Below are positions 6,094 through 12,962 of a DNA stretch of 20,677 nt, in pieces. Positions within the stretch are counted from its first letter, which is position 1, and the number at the start of each line of letters is the position of its first letter. Both the position numbers and the translations under genes were made by a program. A model generated the notes under the pieces. That model was given only the letters and a program-made list of their open reading frames with translations, ran no database searches and was not told where the DNA came from. This stretch comes from a virus, in IMG/VR virus record IMGVR_UViG_3300021373_002552, positions 1-20,677 of that record. The stretch is one strand, 5' to 3'.

Positions 6094-8013
6094 ATGGCAT
6101 TTAGAATAGAAACAGTAGGTGATTATGCGTTTCAAGTAGTTGACACATTGAGCCCCACACCTCCTTTAATGTACTTACCGCGTCAGGGGACATGGTACGA
6201 AGAACAATCCTTGCAGTCGGGATTTGTAAAATTTTATGGAACCTCTGGAACTAATGAAGATAATATAAAGTTATACAGTAGGTTTGAAAGTGATTTTAAG
6301 GGATTTCCTTTAGCTGAATGTGTAGATGATTCAGACACTCCTTTTACAGATGTAACTTTTAGAGCATGGGTAGGAGCTAATTTAGGGGGTTTTAATACGG
6401 GTGGGTCGACACCCTCACCAACGCCATCATTAGAAAATAGAGTTGTTGTAACTCAGAGTAACTACCAAACAACACTTTCTAATATTGATTCTACTAAAGA
6501 ATATTTTATAGATGGTGTTGTAGATGTTGCTAGCTTTAACATAACACCTCCTTCTGATCCCAACGGGATGCTTATCGTTGGGTATGATTTTGATACTTCA
6601 AAAATAATATCATCGAAAGATAATTTTACACTTATTCAGTCGTCACCTATTGTAGGCGGTGATTTGGTTTTGTTAGGAATGACGCTTTCACAATTTGATA
6701 AAACTTACTTAGAAGTTTCTGGATTGTACGGGCAAATAAATTCTTTAGGGAATGATTTTACTAATGACGATCCTGGTAATACCGATTATAAAGTTTTTTC
6801 CTATGATGATACAGGCGTAAGCGGTAATTATTTCGTTGTTATTAATTCTAATATAGGTAACTTTTGGGTTGTGATAGAAACTCCTGCAAATCCTTCAACT
6901 TATGTAAACGGAACTAACTTATCCCCAATAACAAACACTGAAAGCGTTTCTTTTACTTCAGAAACCCAAGAAGGTAAAAATGTTCCTGATTCAACAGATT
7001 CTAAAGTTAGTTATTCAGGTGGTTCTGGAGGTTCTGGAAATATTAAAATCAGAGATTTAGCAATCGAGATAAGTGGAAGCAACTCCGAGGTATATGATTT
7101 AACCCCAATAGATAACTTTAGAGCAATTGAAGTTAACAGGGTAAACTATAATAACTGTACTTCGTTAGGTGAAATAAACGGATATAGACAAGGATTCGAA
7201 CAGGGTTCTGGTAGGTTTGGAGGAACTCCTACATTAACTTTTTCGGGAAATTGGGGTGGTGGATATGTTTATACCGATACTATTGTTAGAATTTTAGACT
7301 CTGGAATGACAGAGCCTTTATTTAGAGAGGGTACAAACTTTGTGATGAATAGCAGATTCAGAAGTAATGCTAATATAGATCTGCCTTCTTTTGCTTCTTT
7401 TTTAGATTTTAACGGCACAAACTTTCCTAATACAAACACCCTGCAACTAAACGGCTGTACAATAACGAGAAATGGGGTTTTCAACTCCGAAGACTCAAAC
7501 ATAACACCAAACACAAGCGAAGGAGATGTAATTTCCGACTGGAACAGTAACACAGGAATAAGAAACACTATAAGATGTGGCGCGTTGAATGTAGATACTC
7601 AAGTTCCAACGGTATTAGTACAAAACATTTGGAATGATGTTAACGCAGTTTGGGGTTCTTCAGAATTACAACACATGGATAGCCCCACAAATGGAGAATT
7701 AAGGTTTTTAGATCAAACAGAAAGAGATTTTGAGTTAAAAGGACAGATAATAGTCTCTGGAGGGGCTGGAGATGATTTAGAATTTAGAATAGCTATAAGT
7801 AGAAACGACGGGGTAACTTTTGATGAGTTTGGTAGAGTTTTTCAAAGAAATGTTAATTTTCAGTTCTTTGGAGAGGATAGGGCGGATTTAACAATTATTC
7901 AACCATTAAAACTAAACTTAAATGACAGGGTAAAGCTTCAAGTTAGAAACATTACAGATTCAATAAATATAACCGCTTTGCAGGATAGTTATTTTTTAAT
8001 GGAGCAGAGGTAG
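6094..8013 (+). CDS. Large beta-rich structural protein, candidate head spike or fibre
   Basis: A 639-residue protein in the head module between the minor head protein and the protease. Residues 1-100 form an N-terminal domain, probably the virion anchor. A linker rich in Gly, Ser, Thr and Pro follows (about 101-112, TGGSTPSPTPS). The middle (about 120-500) is rich in Asn, Gly, Ser and Thr with alternating hydrophobic residues, as in beta-helical fibres, and has a second flexible hinge (SGGSGGSGN, about 309-317). The last 130 residues form a compact beta-sandwich-like domain. There is no signal peptide, membrane segment or enzymatic motif that I can see. The layout (anchor, linker, beta-rich shaft, globular tip) suggests a surface spike. 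Its place among head genes hints at a capsid-borne fibre or decoration, though a displaced tail fibre is possible. Confidence 0.6.
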   Translation: MAFRIETVGDYAFQVVDTLSPTPPLMYLPRQGTWYEEQSLQSGFVKFYGTSGTNEDNIKLYSRFESDFKGFPLAECVDDSDTPFTDVTFRAWVGANLGGFNTGGSTPSPTPSLENRVVVTQSNYQTTLSNIDSTKEYFIDGVVDVASFNITPPSDPNGMLIVGYDFDTSKIISSKDNFTLIQSSPIVGGDLVLLGMTLSQFDKTYLEVSGLYGQINSLGNDFTNDDPGNTDYKVFSYDDTGVSGNYFVVINSNIGNFWVVIETPANPSTYVNGTNLSPITNTESVSFTSETQEGKNVPDSTDSKVSYSGGSGGSGNIKIRDLAIEISGSNSEVYDLTPIDNFRAIEVNRVNYNNCTSLGEINGYRQGFEQGSGRFGGTPTLTFSGNWGGGYVYTDTIVRILDSGMTEPLFREGTNFVMNSRFRSNANIDLPSFASFLDFNGTNFPNTNTLQLNGCTITRNGVFNSEDSNITPNTSEGDVISDWNSNTGIRNTIRCGALNVDTQVPTVLVQNIWNDVNAVWGSSELQHMDSPTNGELRFLDQTERDFELKGQIIVSGGAGDDLEFRIAISRNDGVTFDEFGRVFQRNVNFQFFGEDRADLTIIQPLKLNLNDRVKLQVRNITDSINITALQDSYFLMEQR

Positions 8014-8045
8014 TATAATTATAATCTATAGTAAGCTAAACAACT

Positions 8046-8068
8046 ATAAATAAAATTTATTATATTTG
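8046..8068 (+). promoter_or_regulatory. Putative promoter for protease and capsid genes
   Basis: ATAAATAAAATTTAT (8046-8060) is identical to the block before the terS -7 box and runs straight into TATATTTG (8061-8068), an exact -7 match. The ATG follows only four bases later, so a transcript from this box would be leaderless or nearly so. Confidence 0.55.
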
Positions 8069-8072
8069 AAGT

Positions 8073-8744
8073 ATGGATAACCTATTACTTAAACAGCATT
8101 CGCAGGAAATTGAGTTAAAAGATTTAGATGAATCCAAAGGAATAGTGGTTGCTTATGCAAATGTTTATGACTTTGAAGATAGTGACGGAGACATTTCAGC
8201 AAAAGGAAGTTTTACGAAAACGGTAAGAGAAAACTCTAAGCGCATAAGAGTGTTAAAAGACCACAATCCTCGAATTACTTTAGGAGTTCCTTTAGAAATT
8301 GACGCTGGTGATTCTTACGGACTTCTTACAACGAGTCAGTTTAACATGTCTAAAGATGTATCGAAAGATATGTTTACAGATATTAAACTAATGGTTGAAA
8401 ATGATTTGAGTGCAGAATTATCCATAGGATATAATGTAGTTGCCAGAAGCAAATCAGACAAAAGAGTGATTAACGAATACAAGTTAATGGAATATTCGTT
8501 TTTGTCAAGCTGGGGCGCAAACAGCAAAAGCACCGTCCAAAGCATTAAAGGAATTAAAAACACTGCTCAAATTATTGAGCTTATTGAAAAATCATATAAT
8601 CTTGATTACTCAGATACAAGATTAAAACAAATAGAAGAACTATTAAAATCACTTACTAGAGCCGAGCCGTCAGTAGACACTCAGGAAAAAGAAGCCGATA
8701 TTTTACAGAATATAGTTCAATCATTAAATAATTTTAAATATTAA
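8073..8744 (+). CDS. Prohead protease (HK97 family, U35 type)
   Basis: Serine protease that is packed inside the prohead and trims the capsid protein's N-terminal domain before DNA packaging, then removes itself. The family's landmarks are present: the DSDGDISAKGSF segment (37-47), the catalytic histidine in LKDHNP (H64), the catalytic serine in AELSIGY (S117) and an acidic residue in LMEYSF (E140), giving the expected His-Ser-Glu set. At 223 residues it is a normal length, with a C-terminal helical tail. It stops five bases before the capsid gene, as usual for this pair. Confidence 0.93.
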   Translation: MDNLLLKQHSQEIELKDLDESKGIVVAYANVYDFEDSDGDISAKGSFTKTVRENSKRIRVLKDHNPRITLGVPLEIDAGDSYGLLTTSQFNMSKDVSKDMFTDIKLMVENDLSAELSIGYNVVARSKSDKRVINEYKLMEYSFLSSWGANSKSTVQSIKGIKNTAQIIELIEKSYNLDYSDTRLKQIEELLKSLTRAEPSVDTQEKEADILQNIVQSLNNFKY

Positions 8745-8749
8745 AAAAA

Positions 8750-9913
8750 ATGTCGGATACATTAGACTTAAAAGATTATAACGACGCCTTAGAAAAGGTA
8801 AAGTCACATATTAAAGAGGGTACAGCAAAAGAAATTAAAGACGCAATCGAATCCTTTAAATCAGAATATAAAGGCGAATTCAAAGACGAATTAGAAACAG
8901 TTCAAGAAGAGCTTTTGGGTAAACTTAAAGAAGTTCAAGAACACGCTGACAAACTGGATGTTAAGCTTCAAGAAAAACAAAAAGGAGAAACAAAGCAATC
9001 GAAAAGCTTTACAGATGTTGTAAAAAAAGCAATTAGCGACAATTACGAAAACATCAAGGAAGTAGAGTCTGGTAAGAAGGAGAAATTTACTTTTAGGACT
9101 AAAGATATGACACTAGGAGCAAACTTAACTGGTGATGCGCCTAAAGATTATAATTTAGATGTAGTTCAGGCTCCGTTTCAAATGATTAACGTTTCAGACT
9201 TGGCAACAACTGCACCAATTTCTGGAGGTACTTATGTTTTTTATAGAGAAACATTAGCAGCAAACAATATCGGAGTTCCAGCAGAAGGCGCTCAGAAAGG
9301 TGTAAATGATTACACATATACTGAAGTAACTGTGAATACTGACTTTATCGCAGGGACGAGCAGATACTCTAAAAAAATGAGAAACAACTTACCTTTTTTA
9401 GAGAACTCTTTATCGATAGCTTTAAGACGTGATTACTATAAATCTGAAAATAGTTTATTCCATACTAAAATCTCAGGAGAAGCAACTGCATCACCTGTAG
9501 TTACAGGAAATGAAATTGAAAGATTATTGAATGTAGTTTCTATTTTAGCCGCTAACGATTTTATGGCTAATGGAATTGTAATTAACCCTGTGGATTATTT
9601 TAAAATTATAACTACAGAAAAGTCTACTGGAGCTGGTTATGGGTTACCTGGAGTTGTAACAATTGACGGAGGTATATTAAGGGTAAACGGAATTCCTGTA
9701 TTTCAGGCTTCTTGGTGTCCTGCCGACAACTATTATGTTGGGGATTGGTCAAGGGTTACTCAAGTAGTGACAGAAGGATTTAGTTTCGCTGTATCTGATC
9801 AGGATAAAGATAACTTCAGCACAAACAACATTACGGCCAGAGTTGAGCAACAAACAGAAATAGTAGTAGAACAGCCAGAGGCTCTTTACTATGGTGACTT
9901 TACAGCAGTATAA
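8750..9913 (+). CDS. Major capsid protein (HK97 fold) with N-terminal scaffold domain
   Basis: Builds the icosahedral shell. Residues about 1-90 are highly charged, alternate Lys and Glu and form a predicted coiled coil, matching the delta (scaffolding) domain that the upstream protease removes. The shell part begins near residue 115 (MTLGANLTGDAPKDY) and shows HK97-fold features such as SGGTYVFYRE and a C-terminal NGIPVFQASWCPADNYYVGDW stretch, then the ARVEQQTEIVV strand. No separate scaffold gene exists in the window, consistent with a fused scaffold. Cleavage is predicted between about residues 95 and 125; the exact point cannot be read. The gene is followed by a structured RNA spacer. 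Confidence 0.92.
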   Translation: MSDTLDLKDYNDALEKVKSHIKEGTAKEIKDAIESFKSEYKGEFKDELETVQEELLGKLKEVQEHADKLDVKLQEKQKGETKQSKSFTDVVKKAISDNYENIKEVESGKKEKFTFRTKDMTLGANLTGDAPKDYNLDVVQAPFQMINVSDLATTAPISGGTYVFYRETLAANNIGVPAEGAQKGVNDYTYTEVTVNTDFIAGTSRYSKKMRNNLPFLENSLSIALRRDYYKSENSLFHTKISGEATASPVVTGNEIERLLNVVSILAANDFMANGIVINPVDYFKIITTEKSTGAGYGLPGVVTIDGGILRVNGIPVFQASWCPADNYYVGDWSRVTQVVTEGFSFAVSDQDKDNFSTNNITARVEQQTEIVVEQPEALYYGDFTAV

Positions 9914-9967
9914 CGATACACTTTCGAGTGATTGTCGCCCCTTGTTTATCGTAATGGTTGCGAGGGG
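9914..9967 (+). promoter_or_regulatory. Structured RNA spacer after the capsid gene (hairpins, possible pseudoknot)
   Basis: Directly after the capsid stop, CGATACACT (9914-9922) pairs with AGTG and TGTCG (9927-9930, 9933-9937) around a TTCG loop. Next, CCCCTTG (9938-9944) pairs with CGAGGGG (9961-9967). Separately, ACGATA (9913-9918) is complementary to TATCGT (9947-9952), which would interlock with the second stem as an H-type pseudoknot. The tail after the second stem is A/T-rich but not a clean run of T's, so it is at best a weak terminator or attenuator, or it protects the capsid mRNA 3' end. Confidence 0.5.
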
Positions 9968-9987
9968 TTACTATTAAATTTTATATT

Positions 9988-10134
9988 ATGGCAAAAGTTA
10001 TAGAAACATTTTATCATCTGAAAACGGGGAAAAAATATTTTCCTGATGATGATTTTAAAGCAGATGCTAAAGAGGTCAAAAGATTAATGGATTTAGGAAA
10101 ACTTAAAAAAGAAGTTAAGAAAAAAACTAAATAA
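9988..10134 (+). CDS. 48-residue lysine-rich protein between capsid and connector genes
   Basis: ATG at 9988 opens a 48-codon frame: MAKVIETFYHLKTGKKYFPD, then an acidic patch, then a lysine-rich helical tail. Its stop overlaps the ATG of the connector gene by one base (TAATG), which strongly supports real translation and coupling. Very small proteins of this kind, with a short beta-type N-terminus ending in an aspartate patch, often sit right after the capsid gene in siphoviruses. Their role is not established, and I give none here. Confidence 0.75.
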   Translation: MAKVIETFYHLKTGKKYFPDDDFKADAKEVKRLMDLGKLKKEVKKKTK

Positions 10135-10601
10135 TGGCATACACTGACATCATATCATTAGCAGACGCAAAAAACTACCTTAGAATTGACGACGGTTTTA
10201 CCTCAGATGATTCACAGATAACAGGAATGATTAACGCGTCTTTAAGATATGTTGAGAAATTTACAAATCATATACTTTTTCAAAGATCAAAAGATTATTT
10301 ACTAATTAATGGTTGCGCTAAAGTATATGATTTTCCAATCAATAGCATAACATCACCCTCAGATACGGAACAAACAAAAAGTTTCACATACAGTAATTTT
10401 AGGGCTTCTCAGAACGAAGAAACATTAACGCTAGATATAGGATATTCTACTGTTGATAATATTCCAGATGAATTGATTCAATATGCGTATTATAAATTAA
10501 AGTTTTACTATTTCGAAGCTAAAGACGATGATACGGGAAAGGGTGAAATACCAGAATGGGCTGAAGACAGCATACATCAGTACAAAAGGTTTATTTTTTA
10601 A
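10134..10601 (+). CDS. Head-tail connector protein (phage gp6-like)
   Basis: Forms the ring that attaches to the portal and continues the DNA channel towards the tail. The N-terminal motif (ISLADAKNYLRIDDGFTSDD, residues 7-26), followed by IDxxI-like helices and the C-terminal segment with IPDELIQYAYYKLKFYYFE, is characteristic of HK97 gp6 / SPP1 gp15-type connectors. The length of 155 residues is somewhat larger than HK97 gp6 but within the family. The start codon overlaps the previous stop by one base, and the stop overlaps the next start in the same way, so translation is coupled. Confidence 0.87.
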   Translation: MAYTDIISLADAKNYLRIDDGFTSDDSQITGMINASLRYVEKFTNHILFQRSKDYLLINGCAKVYDFPINSITSPSDTEQTKSFTYSNFRASQNEETLTLDIGYSTVDNIPDELIQYAYYKLKFYYFEAKDDDTGKGEIPEWAEDSIHQYKRFIF

Positions 10602-10942
10602 TGAGGGCAAGAAGATTTACAAAACAGGTTGAATTGTGGTCGACAAACTCTGTAGCAGATGGGTTTGGAGGTAATACGGTTACTGAATCTAAAATAACGG
10701 ATATCTGGTGTGATTTATCAACTTTGGATAGATTAAAGTATGCGAATAGAGATACAGGGGATATTGATTTTGCAAACAGTGTTTCCGTTACCATTAGAGA
10801 AAACCCAAATTTAACCATTGATTACAAAAACAACTTCATTGTTTATTTAAACGAAAAATACTTTTTTACAGACAGACCTGTAGTAAAAGACTTTCAAAAA
10901 GGATATGTGAGCTTTATAATGCTCAGAAATAACGATGTTTAA
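10601..10942 (+). CDS. Head-tail joining / stopper protein
   Basis: Small beta-barrel protein that closes the connector after DNA filling and makes the surface for tail docking. The MRARRFTKQVELW start, the GFGGNTVTE turn (about residues 21-29), the DIWCDL strand (34-39) and the late DRPVVKDFQKGYVSFIM segment match the phage head-tail joining (SPP1 gp16 / HK97 gp7-like) family. At 113 residues the length is typical. It is coupled by TAATG to the gene before and overlaps the next gene by eight bases. Confidence 0.82.
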   Translation: MRARRFTKQVELWSTNSVADGFGGNTVTESKITDIWCDLSTLDRLKYANRDTGDIDFANSVSVTIRENPNLTIDYKNNFIVYLNEKYFFTDRPVVKDFQKGYVSFIMLRNNDV

Positions 10943-11366
10943 GACAGATATAAAAAACCTTAACGTTGTATTAAAACAACTAAAACAATTTGGAGAAGAA
11001 GCCGAAAAAGAGGTTGAAGTTAACATTTTGGCCACCGCTCAGGATATAGAACTAGAGGCTAAAAGTAAAGCTCCTGTTGATTTAGGTTTTTTAAGAAATC
11101 AAATAGCTTCAGAAAAAATAGACGAATTAAATTACAAGGTAGTAGCTAATGCACCTTACAGTGCTTACATGGAATTTGGAACGGGAGGAGAGGTTGAAGT
11201 CCCTAAAGAAATGAGAGATATAGCGCACCTTTTTAAAGGAAGAGGAGAAAGGAAAGTAAATATTAGACCAAGACCCTTTTTATACCCTGCTTTTGTTAAT
11301 GGACGCAAAAACTTAATAAAGGACTTGGAAAGATTATTAAACAATCTAGGTAAAAAATATAGTTAA
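10935..11366 (+). CDS. HK97 gp10-like neck / tail completion protein
   Basis: Neck or tail-completion protein needed to join heads and tails. The family signature is clear: KSKAPVDLGFLRNQIASE (about residues 43-60), VANAPYSAYMEFGTGG (about 69-84) and RPRPFLYPAF (about 112-121). Residues 1-40 form a helix with many Glu and Lys. The 143-residue length is standard. The start overlaps the end of the joining protein by eight bases, and the stop is coupled by TAATG to the tail terminator. Confidence 0.9.
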   Translation: MFKTDIKNLNVVLKQLKQFGEEAEKEVEVNILATAQDIELEAKSKAPVDLGFLRNQIASEKIDELNYKVVANAPYSAYMEFGTGGEVEVPKEMRDIAHLFKGRGERKVNIRPRPFLYPAFVNGRKNLIKDLERLLNNLGKKYS

Positions 11367-11797
11367 TGAGCAAGCCGTTGCCTGACAAATGGATAAGAAA
11401 AGCTGTTTTTGATCAAATTAATAACATTGTTGTTGATGGGGTTACCATTCCTTGTTATGATACAAACGTAACTGGAGAAAAGAAAAATGCTTATGTGCTT
11501 ATGACTACTCAAATATCCCCAAGTGTAAATGATAATAAATGTGGGATTAAATGGAACTCGTCTTTACTGTTGGATATATTTACTAAATACCAATCATCAG
11601 GTAATACAGGAAGTAGACTTTTTGCAGATAATATTGCAGATGAAGTAAGAAATTTAACTCAAAGCTTAGTTTTAGATCCTTTGAGCGGATTAACAATAGT
11701 TTGGCAAAGACAAGATTTTGAACCAGACATTTCAAGCACAACAGAAAACGAAATAGTTTTTAGAAAGCTGTTGAGATTAGAATTTATGATTAATTAA
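11366..11797 (+). CDS. Tail terminator / tail completion protein
   Basis: Expected to cap the finished tail tube and dock it to the head. The family is suggested by its place (after the gp10-like gene, before the tail tube gene), its 143-residue length, and its pattern of strands (NAYVLMTTQ at about residues 40-50, SSLLLDIFTKY at about 66-76, a long C-terminal strand IVFRKLLRLEFMI). This resembles the DUF3168-like/SPP1 gp17 tail terminators. The individual motifs are weak, so the name rests partly on position. It is coupled by TAATG to the previous gene. Confidence 0.72.
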   Translation: MSKPLPDKWIRKAVFDQINNIVVDGVTIPCYDTNVTGEKKNAYVLMTTQISPSVNDNKCGIKWNSSLLLDIFTKYQSSGNTGSRLFADNIADEVRNLTQSLVLDPLSGLTIVWQRQDFEPDISSTTENEIVFRKLLRLEFMIN

Positions 11798-11819
11798 AAA
11801 CAATAAAGATTATTTATTG

Positions 11820-11827
11820 TATATTTG
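11820..11827 (+). promoter_or_regulatory. Putative -7 promoter box before the tail tube gene
   Basis: TATATTTG matches the -7 consensus exactly and is preceded by an AT-rich block containing ATTATTTATTG. The tail tube start codon is 26 bases downstream, leaving room for a short leader with an AAAAATTTATA stretch. No -33 TTTG is visible. Confidence 0.5.
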
Positions 11828-11853
11828 AAATAGTATAATAAAAATTTATAATT

Positions 11854-12297
11854 ATGCCAACATTAGTAAATGGAGTAAATGTTTTATTTAAGGTTTACGA
11901 CGGAGCTGCTTACGTTCCTGTTGTGTGCTTAAAAAACAATAATCTAACCGAAACCAAAAACATTATTGAATCTCAAACAAAATGTAATCCAGGACAAATA
12001 AAGAAAACACCAGGAAGTTATACCTATGAAATTTCTATTGACGGGGAATATGGGTATGACGCAGGAAGCGTAGAGCAATATGACGATTTAAGGCTAAAAC
12101 TTTTTAACGGTGATTTGGTTCAGTGGGAAATAGAAGGGTATTTTGCAGACGGAACTAATGCTAATTCGTATTATGGGAGTGGTTACTTGTCAGAAGTGTC
12201 AACAGAGGCGAGTTCAGAAGACGCAATAGTGACCTTTTCCGCTACTTTGATGGGTGACGGTGAAACCGATATCACACAAGTAAATCCAAATCCTTAA
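11854..12297 (+). CDS. Major tail tube protein (TP901-1-like)
   Basis: Polymerises into the tail tube around the tape measure protein. The N-terminal NVLFKVYDGAAYVPVVCLKNN segment (about residues 9-29) with its short beta-hairpin, the TYEISIDGEYGYDAGS segment (about 52-67) and the C-terminal DAIVTFSATLMGDGE (about 126-140) are typical of TP901-1-type major tail proteins. At 147 residues it is compact, with no extra immunoglobulin domain. It carries its own promoter box, fitting the high copy number needed. A paralogue-like protein is encoded at 16491-16949. Confidence 0.85.
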   Translation: MPTLVNGVNVLFKVYDGAAYVPVVCLKNNNLTETKNIIESQTKCNPGQIKKTPGSYTYEISIDGEYGYDAGSVEQYDDLRLKLFNGDLVQWEIEGYFADGTNANSYYGSGYLSEVSTEASSEDAIVTFSATLMGDGETDITQVNPNP

Positions 12298-12300
12298 TAC

Positions 12301-12648
12301 ATGAGTAAATTTAGTTTAACTGTAAATCAAAAAGAAATTGGGTTTCATGTTGGAGTAGGGTTTTTAGGCTTTTTCCAATCAAAACACCAAGTAACATTAA
12401 GCGAAATGGTTTACAATTTAGAGCAGTACCCATTTGAATGGGCTCCTAAAATGATGTATGATAGTGCGGTTTATAGACAAGAAAGAGACGACAATACAAA
12501 AAAGCTTAGTTTCTCATTAGATAATTTGATAGACTGGTTAGATTTAAAAGGAGGTATTGAATCGATAGGGCTGTTTAATGCAAAGTTCAGGGAGTTTTTG
12601 GAAACTCACTTGCCAGATCAAGATACAGAAGATTCAAAAAAAAAATAA
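12301..12648 (+). CDS. Tail assembly chaperone G
   Basis: The G product binds the tape measure protein and recruits tail tube subunits. Its 115 residues start with a short beta-rich piece (SKFSLTVNQKEIGFHVGVG), then a mostly helical body, and end in DTEDSKKK. The gene sits between the tail tube and tape measure genes, the fixed place for this chaperone. It ends in a run of ten A's directly before its TAA stop. A -1 slip there would join it to the following frame and give a 220-residue GT form. Confidence 0.8.
   Translation: MSKFSLTVNQKEIGFHVGVGFLGFFQSKHQVTLSEMVYNLEQYPFEWAPKMMYDSAVYRQERDDNTKKLSFSLDNLIDWLDLKGGIESIGLFNAKFREFLETHLPDQDTEDSKKK
12636..12648 (+). other. Likely programmed -1 ribosomal frameshift site (G to GT)
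   Basis: Ten consecutive A's (12636-12645) are followed at once by the in-frame TAA of the G gene (12646-12648). Any A AAA AAA window is a slippery heptamer of type X XXY YYZ. A -1 slip changes the next codon to ATA and continues INWVEDVVSVALGELG without a break into the downstream frame, which has no ATG near its beginning. Position and logic match the conserved G/GT frameshift of siphovirus tails. Confidence 0.8.
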
Positions 12649-12671
12649 ACTGGGTTGAGGATGTTGTTAGT

Positions 12672-12962
12672 GTGGCATTAGGAGAGTTAGGTGTGCCAAC
12701 TTTAAGTGATGTTTATGATATGAGTTGGGCGGAGTTTAGAATACGCCTTTTTGCGTATAAAAGGATGCAAAAGAATAAAATAGATTTATTTAGAATGCAC
12801 GCGTTTCATGCAGCACAAGGAGGTTTATATGCTTTTGCTCCAAATAAATTTCCTAAGACCTTAGACAAGTTTTGGAAAGTTTCTAACACTAATGTAAAAG
12901 ATATGCAAAAAAGACTTGAATTTTTAAAACAGCAGCAAAAAAAATTTAAAGATAATGCCTAG
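12672..12962 (+). CDS. T extension of the tail assembly chaperone (expressed as GT fusion)
   Basis: The T part links the chaperone to the tail tube subunits. The frame is open from the slip site at 12645, reading INWVEDVVSV before the nominal GTG start at 12672. The body (MSWAEFRIRLFAYKRMQKNK, about residues 17-36 from the GTG) is a helical segment of the kind seen in T domains, with a lysine- and glutamine-rich C-terminal helix. Since the only start codon is a GTG and the upstream part of the frame aligns naturally with the domain, independent translation is unlikely. The stop overlaps the tape measure start by eight bases. Confidence 0.78.
   Translation: MALGELGVPTLSDVYDMSWAEFRIRLFAYKRMQKNKIDLFRMHAFHAAQGGLYAFAPNKFPKTLDKFWKVSNTNVKDMQKRLEFLKQQQKKFKDNA

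Noticed and set aside
6061-6108. 15-codon ATG frame before the spike-like gene
   Set aside because: Too short, no family features, and it overlaps the following gene's start in another frame. Chance is sufficient.
7269-7568. A 99-codon minus-strand frame inside the spike-like gene
   Set aside because: It lies wholly opposite a large, well-formed gene, has no promoter box or leader, and its product is low-complexity hydrophobic, as expected for the antisense of an Asn/Thr-rich protein.
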